NCBI GenBank assembly: GCA_946481035.1
Contig: CAMLNK010000008.1
Coordinates: 1-15,880 of the forward strand
Direction of reading: 5' to 3'
DNA length: 15,880 nucleotides
DNA from: an uncultured Dyadobacter sp.
Lineage (GTDB): Bacteria; Bacteroidota; Bacteroidia; Cytophagales; Spirosomataceae
Made by a program: the position numbers and the translations under genes. The notes under the pieces are model-generated. The model was given only the letters and a program-made list of their open reading frames with translations. It was not told the origin of the DNA and did not search any database. This document shows, piece by piece, positions 6,463 to 14,561 of the stretch. Every line of letters begins with the position of its first letter. Position 1 is the stretch's first letter.

Positions 6463-9400
6463 TCAATTATTCTTCGGAGTCTTTTCAAACATGGCGAAGA
6501 ATTTTAACGCCGTTGGAACTGAAATCGTTAGCACGGACAGGTATTTAAGAAGTGTTTCATAGGCTTCTTGCTGTGAAGCGAAGAGGAATGAAAATACTGC
6601 CACGATCACAATGATGAACGGGATCCTGAAACTGTTCCAGGTGCCGTTGTCCCTGATCTGACTTCGGATTTTCATGACTTCGCCGGTGCCGATCGACGTT
6701 AGTATGAAATGCCGGAAGCCGTTGTTGAAAACGCGTAAGCCGCTATCCTCCTGTAAAATGATCCCTTTGCGAATCAGCAACGACAAGTTGTAGTCGTCAT
6801 AAGGGTTGACAAGCCCGTCCTCCGCGAGGTCGTATAGGATGAATTTCTCTTCCTTGGTAAGAGATTGCCATAAGCTCATATAGAAATAATGAGAAGTAAT
6901 TTCCATTTTAAAAGTTAGTGAGTCACCCCGCAAATTTCTTCTGTCCTGGGGAGGTAAGGATCTCAGGGCGTCCAGCACCGGCGATTGCATATTGTTAAGA
7001 AATCTGGCATGCCGTAATTCAGCTTCAAGTTCCTTTTTCCACATCATATCGTTGGAGGCGCTTTTTGAGGCCATTTCCCGGATTTCTTTAATGATAATGC
7101 GAAAATGCGATAGCAGAATATGCCACCTTTCGAGGTCGTGCATGGGTTGCCTTTCTCCAATCGGCTTTTTATTCTCGATCTGGTTGAGCGAATCCAGAAA
7201 ATTGATAGGATGGACAGTCGAGACGATGATAATCTTGCAATCCCTCCTTTGTTTCAGGCTTTCGAGGAAATTCAGCTTGATACGATTGGTGTTGATGTTG
7301 TGCAAGTCATACTCGAAATGGTTCACAATGATCAGCTTATAACGTTTATTGCCGGAACTTGCCTGGATGTTCAGCCAAACCGGGTCGGCTTTTGCTTCTG
7401 CTTCGTTGTCGGGAATCATTAGCATATCCGCAATAAAGGCGTTGTTCTGCAGGGCAAGGTCGCTTCCGATTGTGAGCTCTTCATTCTGCATTCCTTTGAT
7501 ATTTTTATTACAGATTTCCTGCAAGATCAGATCCAGTATAGATGACCCCGGCGGGCCAATCATAAATAACCTGGAATTGAGATTAGGATCGGTAAGCAGG
7601 TGACGGTCTATTTCTTTCCACCCGGTTTGTCTTGGAAGGTTGAGCGCAAATAATTTTCTGATTATGCGATGCAGTACGAACACAAATAAGAGCAATGCGA
7701 GCACGAAAAGAAACCAGTAGGACAGCCCTTTCCAATCGATTTCTCTGCCGTGGCTGATCTCCGGCGCATTATATGCAAGAGGTATTGTAGTCAGTTTATT
7801 TATTTTAGGATTGTTTTTCCCAAAATTGCTTTCAATCATTCCGTCGGCGAATAATTTGTAGTCGCCAAGTCTTTGCGCCACGGAGTATGTCAGATCGTTA
7901 TTATAGGGAACGTATCCACCTAGTTTCTCGAAAAGCCATTTTGTCATTTCTTCAATTTTCCATTCAACTACCGACGGCGTGGTTGGTTCCGCAACCCACA
8001 CGTCGTCGTAAAACATATTGGTGTCCTTTTCGAAATGCGATACGCCGTCCCGGGCCATAAATTCACTATTAAATAATTTATGGCGATAAATGCCAATTAG
8101 TGAAGACTCATAGTTGTAGGCCGAGACAAAAAAATGGGCGACGGGTAATGCGCTGATAATGATGAGTCTGGTGAAGACCATTGCAGTGAATGCATGGCTT
8201 AATGCGAACCGCTTTGATAGTGCAATCAAAGCACGCCTTTGTCTTATTCCGGATACGAATTTGGCGGAGATGAAGCTCAATATAGCCAGAATGGCGCCAA
8301 ACCAGGCGAAGTTCGATAGGCTGGTATTCGCATATGCAGCAATGCAAATGATCGCGACAATCCCGTAAAGCGTATAGATCGCTTTCTTCTTTTGATTGTA
8401 TTTGTCTTCCGTTTTGAAGTAGCTCCTTTTATACTGGCTATTCAAAAATATAGACGACGTAGTTGCAGCGAGCGCGAGGATAAAGAGGAATTGTAGAAAG
8501 GATGTGAAATGAAAGAAGATAAGAAGCAGCGAAATAACTACACAATTAAATACAAATACCAATATATACCTTGGCCCAAACCGTCGGTTCGGCCCGAGCC
8601 AGGTAATGTCGAAATAATGCTTTTTCAGAAAGCTCGGGCGCTGATACAGCAAATAAATGACGAGGAAATGTATGGACAGGAAAATATAAAAAACCAGCAG
8701 CAATGAGAATGTGAATACAAACACTTTCGTATCTCTCATGGAAACATATCCCTGATCTTCAAAAATGACCAGATTGTAGGGTAAGTCGATTAAAGGCGAT
8801 ACGTAAATGTTGTAAGATGTACCACCATATTTCGTGCGCATCGAAACGTCTTCACTACCATGAAGCGCTTCCTGCAACAGATCCGCGTCGGAAAACTCTT
8901 CGAGCAGGTTTTCGTTCAGATTTTTGAACGGGTTGGAATGATACAGCACTCTCCCGGATTGGTCCGCTACCGCAAATGTAAAACCTGCCGGTAGCAGTGG
9001 GTTGTTCATGCTTTTCAGATTGAAGGCGATTGCCGCATAAGATGCTTTGTCGCCAGCCACCGCGGGTTTGGACAATACGGTTGTGAAATTGCCGGTTGTC
9101 CAGGATACAACCTGCTCTAATCCAAATGATATGATTTCGTCGCCTTTTAAATGGTATGGCCGCTTTTCAACCAGTTGTTTGTAATAACTCCTGTCGGCAT
9201 AGCTGGCAGCCGGCGCACTTTCTTTTTTGTTAAAATTCTGAATTTCGATACCAGTGCTATCCAGCCAGAAAACCTCGTTTACATCCAGATCGTCTAAAAG
9301 AAGTTTGATCGAATCCAGACCAGCCCTGGATTGTTCGGAAGCATTTTGATAATGAATATCGCTGGAAATGTTGCTGATATTTCCTCCAATTTTGTTACGC

Positions 9401-10440
9401 CGGCGGAAGGCGTCAACGTCCGACAAAATCTTGAAAGCTTTATGAATGTCCGCTCGGAATGCGACCTTTAACCGACCGGACAGATTTTGGCTGCTGACTT
9501 CCGAAATGCGCTCTCCGGGTTGCATTGCGCTGTTGTAATTTAAAAACGCAAAGACCAGAAACGCAATGAGCAGCATGGAAGAAACAAATGCAAAAAGGCC
9601 GTCGAAAACCGTTAGCCGGTCCTGGCTTCCCATATGGTACAATTTGATCCACGGCAGGGATAAAATCAGCGCGAGTATGACAAACAGCATAAGAACGACC
9701 AGATTTTCCGGTAAACTCGTGGTCAAATGCCGGTATTGTTGCCTCTTCAACAGGCCGACAAGAGTGATAGGGTTTTCACAATCGAGGTTAATTTTTTGCA
9801 AAAACATTTTGTAATCTGTTCCACCAAGGCGAATATCCCGGACCGACTCCGTCTTGGCCGAGGTACAATCCAGCGAATCGGGGCAGATTGACGTGGCGCC
9901 GCTGGGGAAAGTCTGGTAAAGAATCTCACCGCATTCTCCAAGAATCAAATAGTGATCGAACGCTTCTCGCGAAAGCAAGGGGTTGATGAAATTTTGGAGC
10001 GGGTAGCGCATCTCAATGCGATGCCTCCAATGCTGCAATATGATCGTAGCATTGTTCCGGTCTATTTGCACCACCCGCAGGCTATCGGGCTTGCCGTCAA
10101 ACAGCGACGGATATAGCGTATCGGCATCCAGCAGTGTGAAATTCGTTTTGGGGAATGAATCGATATAGGTTTTAATCGAATCACCTTTTATTTTCCTCGC
10201 CAGTAAAAGCTGGTTAAGCAGGATGACGGAATTGTCGACCTTCTTGCCAATATTGGAATCGATATTTTGGATGGCCCTGAATCGGATCGACTCCACGTTG
10301 CGCCGGTTGGAGGGGATGTATAAAAAGATATAGGACGCTGCGGTTACGAGTATCGAAAGGATTGTAAGCAGGACGATTACCTGCTTGCGATCAAACGAGA
10401 AGAAACTTGATAAAGAAAATGGTGCCGTTTCCCGTTCCAT
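6463..10440 (-). CDS. Giant membrane sensor with periplasmic dCache-like domain and degenerate P-loop NTPase-like domain
   Basis: 1325 residues; no family name can be given. By hydropathy I count about 12 membrane segments (near 21-43, 246-268, 279-301, 571-598, 622-645, 647-667, 686-704, 709-729, 752-774, 906-925, 1271-1288, 1297-1313), with basic residues on the expected cytosolic sides. Loop 44-245 is periplasmic and has four Cys (170, 186, 192, 221). Loop 302-570 resembles a dCache sensor: VFWLDSTGIEIQNF, ADRSYYKQLVEKRPYH, TFAVADQSGRVLYHSNP. A third external region spans 775-905. The cytosolic part (926-1270) has MIGPPGSSILDLI at 960-972 like a Walker A lacking Gly-Lys, a Walker-B-like strand KLIIVNHFEYD, a sensor-1-like strand KIIIVSTVHP, and a winged-helix-like segment (LTKEEKFILYDLAEDGLVN to GFRHFILTSI, about 1194-1249). 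A membrane hairpin ends the protein. It follows the heme peroxidase by 51 bases. It may sense an external ligand and act as a STAND-like switch; this is inference. Confidence 0.75.
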   Translation of the reverse strand: MERETAPFSLSSFFSFDRKQVIVLLTILSILVTAASYIFLYIPSNRRNVESIRFRAIQNIDSNIGKKVDNSVILLNQLLLARKIKGDSIKTYIDSFPKTNFTLLDADTLYPSLFDGKPDSLRVVQIDRNNATIILQHWRHRIEMRYPLQNFINPLLSREAFDHYLILGECGEILYQTFPSGATSICPDSLDCTSAKTESVRDIRLGGTDYKMFLQKINLDCENPITLVGLLKRQQYRHLTTSLPENLVVLMLFVILALILSLPWIKLYHMGSQDRLTVFDGLFAFVSSMLLIAFLVFAFLNYNSAMQPGERISEVSSQNLSGRLKVAFRADIHKAFKILSDVDAFRRRNKIGGNISNISSDIHYQNASEQSRAGLDSIKLLLDDLDVNEVFWLDSTGIEIQNFNKKESAPAASYADRSYYKQLVEKRPYHLKGDEIISFGLEQVVSWTTGNFTTVLSKPAVAGDKASYAAIAFNLKSMNNPLLPAGFTFAVADQSGRVLYHSNPFKNLNENLLEEFSDADLLQEALHGSEDVSMRTKYGGTSYNIYVSPLIDLPYNLVIFEDQGYVSMRDTKVFVFTFSLLLVFYIFLSIHFLVIYLLYQRPSFLKKHYFDITWLGPNRRFGPRYILVFVFNCVVISLLLIFFHFTSFLQFLFILALAATTSSIFLNSQYKRSYFKTEDKYNQKKKAIYTLYGIVAIICIAAYANTSLSNFAWFGAILAILSFISAKFVSGIRQRRALIALSKRFALSHAFTAMVFTRLIIISALPVAHFFVSAYNYESSLIGIYRHKLFNSEFMARDGVSHFEKDTNMFYDDVWVAEPTTPSVVEWKIEEMTKWLFEKLGGYVPYNNDLTYSVAQRLGDYKLFADGMIESNFGKNNPKINKLTTIPLAYNAPEISHGREIDWKGLSYWFLFVLALLLFVFVLHRIIRKLFALNLPRQTGWKEIDRHLLTDPNLNSRLFMIGPPGSSILDLILQEICNKNIKGMQNEELTIGSDLALQNNAFIADMLMIPDNEAEAKADPVWLNIQASSGNKRYKLIIVNHFEYDLHNINTNRIKLNFLESLKQRRDCKIIIVSTVHPINFLDSLNQIENKKPIGERQPMHDLERWHILLSHFRIIIKEIREMASKSASNDMMWKKELEAELRHARFLNNMQSPVLDALRSLPPQDRRNLRGDSLTFKMEITSHYFYMSLWQSLTKEEKFILYDLAEDGLVNPYDDYNLSLLIRKGIILQEDSGLRVFNNGFRHFILTSIGTGEVMKIRSQIRDNGTWNSFRIPFIIVIVAVFSFLFASQQEAYETLLKYLSVLTISVPTALKFFAMFEKTPKNN

Positions 10441-10491
10441 GTTAGGTTATGTTGAGAGGGTTTAGGATAATAGCGGTGGTCCCGGTTGTCC

Positions 10492-12063
10492 TTAATTGAT
10501 ATCCGGAATGATCAGTGTTCCTCCAAAGCGGAGTAAATCGACAATCCTGAATGAATCTGCATTGCCTGCTACCACACCAAACCGTGGCCGCCACTGCGGA
10601 TCGTGTAAAAACGAGTCGCGGCTTTGTACCAGCAGCCGGATAAATACCTCCCCGACAATAGCGCCGCCGACTTCTCCAAGCTGGTTGCCCTGATGTTTCA
10701 CCTCGGCTTCTTTCAGCACATAATACCAGAGGGGAGGCTTTTTCAGCAGCAGCTTGTTCTCCGCATTCAAAATCGCCACTGTTCGCTGATGCAACGATTC
10801 CTGCTCGGGAGTAGGAGTGGGGAAAGGCGATTTCAGCAGTTCTTCGTCCGTCAGCGGGGTAGCCCCCAATTTCCTGGCGATCGCTTTTCCCGTACCAACC
10901 CTCAACGCCATGCTCCTCACGAGATTCCGCGAAGAAAGCGTGGCGAAAAGCGAACCCACCGGAGCAGATCCGGGCAATGCACCCATGCCGAATGCCACGC
11001 GGGTGTCGATCTTCCTGGCCATATTGGCAGCCTGCATACCATCGACATTAAAAAAGCTCCGCCAGTTGATGATCCAGTCGCTTGGAACCCTCGTGCCTGT
11101 AAACCGGAATGCCCAGAAAAAATCCGAATTACTGAACACCTGGTTGAAGCGATATTTGTCCCTGATCTGACTATGTCCAAACCGATAAGCCGCTACTGCA
11201 AATTCAACAGGCATAAAGAATTTCTTTTTTTCAGGCATTAGTGACGGGCCATTTTTAAGGATATCCGCGACTTTCTGCGTTCCGATGATTTTGGCCAGGA
11301 AATCGTGAAATAATACCCATTGATAATGCCTTCTGGCTTCTTTCTGCGCTTCCGTAAACAGCTTGTCGGGTGTTAATGCAGGTTGTTCGGCCCGGATCGC
11401 ATCGACAACTGCATTGTGGAATTTGATGATACTCATATGCATTTGCGCAACGAACAGATTCTCATCATTACGGGGATCAGCAATGATTGCTTTTCCATTA
11501 TTATTTCTCTGCAAATCGAAATGCATAATGGGAATGGCAGGGTTTGCGCCGCCAATAATGGTATCGCTAAGCAGCAACTTCACGCCGTCGGAATCATATA
11601 AAAAGGAATCCACGGCCGGCCCGTCGCCGTATATCGAATCAAGGTCCAGATTAGGCGTTCGGTAATTAATCAGGTTACGCGCATTCTGCGCTATTTTGAT
11701 ATCGGAGTCGACATCCAGCGTGATATCGTGATCAACAAACTGACCAAAATAGGTATAGCCTGATTCGATGGTGCTGTTCTCTATTTCGATCGTTGCAGGA
11801 TCTTCCAGCATATTCAAGCCGAGATCCTCCAATAACTTTTTATTTGCATCGGTATAAGGAATACTCGATCTCGAATCAAACAAATAACCAAAATGGTCAT
11901 TCTTGCTGTTTTCGACGAATGAGGGGGAAAAGCCAAAAAGGGTTCTTCTAAACCCATGCGCAAGTCTTTCGGCTTTTTGCTCTGGGACAATCGGTTGTTC
12001 AGGCATAGATTCGGGGATTTTAGGGTGAAAATTGGATTGAATTGTAATACCAAATCTCATCAT
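10492..12063 (-). CDS. Animal-type heme peroxidase family protein
   Basis: 523 residues, peroxidase-cyclooxygenase superfamily (relatives: myeloperoxidase, peroxinectin, bacterial homologues). Family members use H2O2 to oxidise halides or organic substrates. Visible landmarks: YTYFGQFVDHDIT with Gln108 and distal His112, corresponding to the WGQFLDHD motif; IADPRNDENLFVAQMHMSII, giving catalytic Arg198 and Glu201 followed by FHNAVV; proximal His297 in AAYRFGHSQIRDKY; and Asn380 in SRNLVRSMALRVGTG, matching the NLxR motif that supports the proximal His. The key heme ligands are therefore present. There is no signal peptide and no membrane segment, so it is apparently cytosolic, unlike most characterised members. 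Two adjacent ATG codons (12063 and 12060) open the frame. It diverges from the histidine kinase gene and precedes the giant sensor gene by 51 bases on the same strand with no terminator, so the two probably form an operon. The substrate cannot be read from the sequence. Confidence 0.88.
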   Translation of the reverse strand: MMRFGITIQSNFHPKIPESMPEQPIVPEQKAERLAHGFRRTLFGFSPSFVENSKNDHFGYLFDSRSSIPYTDANKKLLEDLGLNMLEDPATIEIENSTIESGYTYFGQFVDHDITLDVDSDIKIAQNARNLINYRTPNLDLDSIYGDGPAVDSFLYDSDGVKLLLSDTIIGGANPAIPIMHFDLQRNNNGKAIIADPRNDENLFVAQMHMSIIKFHNAVVDAIRAEQPALTPDKLFTEAQKEARRHYQWVLFHDFLAKIIGTQKVADILKNGPSLMPEKKKFFMPVEFAVAAYRFGHSQIRDKYRFNQVFSNSDFFWAFRFTGTRVPSDWIINWRSFFNVDGMQAANMARKIDTRVAFGMGALPGSAPVGSLFATLSSRNLVRSMALRVGTGKAIARKLGATPLTDEELLKSPFPTPTPEQESLHQRTVAILNAENKLLLKKPPLWYYVLKEAEVKHQGNQLGEVGGAIVGEVFIRLLVQSRDSFLHDPQWRPRFGVVAGNADSFRIVDLLRFGGTLIIPDIN

Positions 12064-12102
12064 TTAAGCGTGCGCTGTAAATCCCTGATAACTACTAGAT
12101 TG

Positions 12103-12122
12103 TATCCTATAATTTAAGGATA
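12103..12122. promoter_or_regulatory. Palindrome TATCCT-N8-AGGATA, candidate operator (copy 1)
   Basis: Perfect 6-bp arms TATCCT (12103-12108) and AGGATA (12117-12122) around 8 AT-rich bases. It lies between the divergent peroxidase and kinase genes, about 40 bases before the peroxidase ATG and just upstream of the predicted kinase -33 element. The same arms with the same spacing recur at 15846-15865. The symmetry suits a dimeric regulator such as a NarL/LuxR-type protein. Confidence 0.6.
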
Positions 12123-12129
12123 TAGGCCA

Positions 12130-12159
12130 TTGCAAATAGGGAAAAGGTGGTTAAATTTA
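12130..12159 (+). promoter_or_regulatory. Candidate promoter of the histidine kinase gene
   Basis: TTG (12130-12132), 19 bases, then TAAATTTA (12152-12159), one base off the Bacteroidota TAnnTTTG box. The leader would be only about 10 bases. The palindrome at 12103-12122 would be centred about 50 bases upstream of the transcript start, a usual position for an activator. Confidence 0.4.
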
Positions 12160-12175
12160 CTTAAACCCCCTCCCT

Positions 12176-14119
12176 ATGAAGAAACTTATACTCCTCGTGC
12201 TATTGTCCTCAACCGTATGCTTTTCGCAGCCGGCAGAGATCCGCAATTTGAAAACGGAATTGGCTGTTGCGAATCGAATGCCGGAAGGTTTTATAAAAGA
12301 TACAATGGTGTGCCATTCGTTGAAAGCAATCATGAAGGCATATATCGATATTGACATTGATTCATCCTCGAAATATGCCAGGTTATTGATTGCCCGCAGC
12401 GAACGACCGGGGTTAGACGCATTCCTCGTTTATGCATACCAATATGCCGGCTATATATACCAGGTGCAGGGCGATTATCATCAAAGTATACGCTATCATT
12501 ATAAAGCGCTTCCTGTCGCTGAACGGCTAAAACAATATTCGAAAATGGCCGCTTCGTACGGGTGGCTCGCGCACGCATATACGAGCCTGAAAGATTTTAA
12601 CAGAGCGGCGAAATTTTGTGAACGAGGTTTGAATGTATTGTCCCAATATCCTGATTCATATGTCCAGTCTTCTATTCTAAATGTGCAAGGTGCTATTTAC
12701 AGGCAACAAGGTAAATTGAAACAAGCCCTGGAAGTAAATCAGAGTTTGTACAGGATAGCGAAAAGGGACCATCACAGTTGGTATGAAGCCCAGGGGTTGC
12801 ATGCCATTGGCTGGGTGTATAAAGAAATGAATGACGTGCCCAAAGCACTTGATTATTTTACAGAGGCATTGGTATTGGCCAGGAAAACGGGAAGTTTTGA
12901 TTTGGAAGGAAGTATCCTGCTCAATATTGGTAATCTGTATTTTGTCCAAAAAAAATGGAAGGAATCGCTCTTCTATTGCAGTACCGCCCGGGAGGCTGCC
13001 CGGCGTGTCGGGGACAGCAGCATCGAGATGGAAGCATTTGAATTGTTGTATAAAATATTCAGGCAAACCAATAAGCCATTGCCAGCCTTGAATGCCTATG
13101 AAAACTTTGTGCGCCTGAAAGATAGCCTGTCCCAAGAAACGACCGATCACCGGATCGAAACTTTGCAGGCCCAATACGACAATGTCCAGAAAACGAATGA
13201 ATTGCAGAAGAAACAGGCGGAACTAGCGTCCAATCAAAGGGCCAGTACTGCCTTATTCATCGGGATTATCTTCATATTGCTGATTGCGGCCCTGCTTTTC
13301 TGGAACAACGGCCGTCTTCAAGCCAAGAATAAAATGATTAACGGGCAAAAGATATTGCTGGAAGCAGCCCAAACCGAGCTGGCGTTGGTGAATAAGACGC
13401 TGGAAAGCAGGGTCGACGAGCGCACCATGGAGCTGGTGAAGGCCAATAATGAACTGGTTCAGAAAAACGAAGAAATCAAAGCGGCACTTTTCAAAGGGCA
13501 GACGATAGAACGCAAACGGGTGGCGATTGAACTGCATGACAACCTGAGCAGCCTGCTGAGCGCGGTCAATATGAGTATTCAATATATAAACCCGCACAAT
13601 TTGTCGGAGTCGGAACAATCGGTTTACCAGAATGTCAAACACCTTGTTCAGAATGCGTATACAGAGGTCCGGAATATTTCTCACAATATCCTGCCGCCGG
13701 AGTTGGAAAAAGAAGGTTTGGCGCGGACTTTGTCGGCCCTTATCGCGAAGCTGAATCAAAATTCTCCCATTACGTTTTCGTTGATGATTGCCGGTCTCGA
13801 TCAACGGCTGCCGGTGCAGATCGAGTTTAACATTTACAGCATCGTTCTGGAATTGATTAATAATGCCATTAAACATGCGCAGGCGGCATTTGTGGGCATT
13901 AGCATTCGCCGAACGGATGACTCTGTTGACCTGGCGGTTACGGACGATGGTGTGGGCCTCGGGCAAAATAATGGAAAGAGGGGAGTGGGGCTGCAAAATA
14001 TCCAGACCCGCCTGGAATCGCTGGGAGGGTCATTTCAGGCCACGCTTCCCCAAGAAAAAGGCACCCGAATCAGCATAAATATCCCCATTGAAGGATACGT
14101 CTTCAATGGGGAACGATAG
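12176..14119 (+). CDS. TPR-containing sensor histidine kinase (HisKA_3 / NarL-partner type)
   Basis: 647 residues. Residues 1-18 are a signal peptide (MKKLILLVLLSSTVCFSQP). Residues about 83-320 are TPR-like helical repeats in the periplasm, e.g. YQYAGYIYQVQGDYHQSIRY, YGWLAHAYTSLKDFNRAAKF, HAIGWVYKEMNDVPKALDYF, LNIGNLYFVQKKWKESL. One membrane segment spans about 359-377. A coiled coil (about 380-440) leads to the dimerisation helix ERKRVAIELHDNLSSLLSAV, with phospho-accepting His454, typical of kinases paired with NarL/LuxR regulators. The ATPase domain has the N-box ELINNAIKHA (559-568), DDGVGL (590-595) and GVGLQNI (603-609). There is no receiver domain. Nearby regulators at 14562-14975 and 15167-15808 are the obvious partners. 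The gene diverges from the peroxidase gene. A 12-bp hairpin overlaps its last codons. Confidence 0.92.
   Translation: MKKLILLVLLSSTVCFSQPAEIRNLKTELAVANRMPEGFIKDTMVCHSLKAIMKAYIDIDIDSSSKYARLLIARSERPGLDAFLVYAYQYAGYIYQVQGDYHQSIRYHYKALPVAERLKQYSKMAASYGWLAHAYTSLKDFNRAAKFCERGLNVLSQYPDSYVQSSILNVQGAIYRQQGKLKQALEVNQSLYRIAKRDHHSWYEAQGLHAIGWVYKEMNDVPKALDYFTEALVLARKTGSFDLEGSILLNIGNLYFVQKKWKESLFYCSTAREAARRVGDSSIEMEAFELLYKIFRQTNKPLPALNAYENFVRLKDSLSQETTDHRIETLQAQYDNVQKTNELQKKQAELASNQRASTALFIGIIFILLIAALLFWNNGRLQAKNKMINGQKILLEAAQTELALVNKTLESRVDERTMELVKANNELVQKNEEIKAALFKGQTIERKRVAIELHDNLSSLLSAVNMSIQYINPHNLSESEQSVYQNVKHLVQNAYTEVRNISHNILPPELEKEGLARTLSALIAKLNQNSPITFSLMIAGLDQRLPVQIEFNIYSIVLELINNAIKHAQAAFVGISIRRTDDSVDLAVTDDGVGLGQNNGKRGVGLQNIQTRLESLGGSFQATLPQEKGTRISINIPIEGYVFNGER
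14082..14112 (+). terminator. 12-bp hairpin overlapping the 3' end of the kinase gene
   Basis: TCCCCATTGAAG (14082-14093) and CTTCAATGGGGA (14101-14112) pair perfectly over 12 bp with a 7-nt loop. The stem covers codons near the kinase C-terminus (IPIEGYVFNGE). A T5 run follows about 9 bases later, after the TAG stop. It is probably the terminator for the kinase transcript, though the spacing to the T-run is longer than usual. It may also block read-through from the convergent 128-residue gene. Confidence 0.6.
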
Positions 14120-14138
14120 TGTTTTTATTGCTTGAATC

Positions 14139-14525
14139 TTATGGTTTTGGTGGGCCAGTGGGGTTCATATCCTGCATGTTGTACTGCGTAGGGTCTAGGG
14201 CGGTGTCCCAGGTAAGCGTGGGTTCGATGATATCCCAGAGTGGCTGATATTTTTTAAAGTCGTCCTCACTGAATTGCGCAAGCATTTCAATAAACAAAAA
14301 CTTGATCGGTGGATTTAGCGGAGGCGGTACTACCTCCGGATTTTCCGGATATTTGGGCACCGAGTGTTCTGGGGTTCCCGGAATGTGAGAGAAAAAGATG
14401 GGGCGGAGGCCCGCGGCTTGATAAGGTTTGCCCTTCTCATCGCACATATTGAGGGTTAGGCGACCATCTACGGCCACGCCAATATGGGCGTAGCCTTTCA
14501 AACGAACGTATTTTACTGTTGCCAT
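14139..14525 (-). CDS. Uncharacterised protein (128 residues) downstream of the receiver-only regulator
   Basis: 128 residues, no family recognised. There is no signal peptide and no membrane segment. The N-terminal part looks beta-rich (VKYVRLKGYAHIGVAVDGR, then LTLNMCDEKGKPY). The middle is proline-rich (VPKYPENPEVVPPPLNPPIK), followed by an amphipathic stretch (FLFIEMLAQFSEDDFKKYQP) and a Pro/Asn-rich tail. It starts 36 bases after the receiver-only regulator on the same strand, so the two are probably cotranscribed. It ends 19 bases from the convergent kinase gene. Position suggests a role in the signalling locus, but nothing in the sequence proves that. Confidence 0.65.
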   Translation of the reverse strand: MATVKYVRLKGYAHIGVAVDGRLTLNMCDEKGKPYQAAGLRPIFFSHIPGTPEHSVPKYPENPEVVPPPLNPPIKFLFIEMLAQFSEDDFKKYQPLWDIIEPTLTWDTALDPTQYNMQDMNPTGPPKP

Positions 14526-14561
14526 ACGTGAATTGTAGTTAGAAGTTTAAGGTTTACTTAT

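Noticed and set aside
10464..10469. AGGATA half-site between the peroxidase and giant sensor genes
   Set aside because: The partner TATCCT arm is missing at the 8-base spacing, so it is not counted as a third operator. Other single TATCCT occurrences lie inside coding sequence.
10624..11241. Open frame of 205 codons on the plus strand
   Set aside because: Antisense to the conserved heme peroxidase; rich in Arg, His and Ser as expected for a shadow frame.
13253..13996. Open frame of 247 codons on the minus strand
   Set aside because: It is antisense to the kinase's membrane and catalytic domains, which carry clear H, N and G boxes; the antisense frame has no domain features.
14139..14561. 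Possible frameshifted HTH remnant after the receiver-only regulator
   Set aside because: The frame there encodes a 128-residue protein with its own ATG and no LuxR-type motif; I saw no HTH-like residues.
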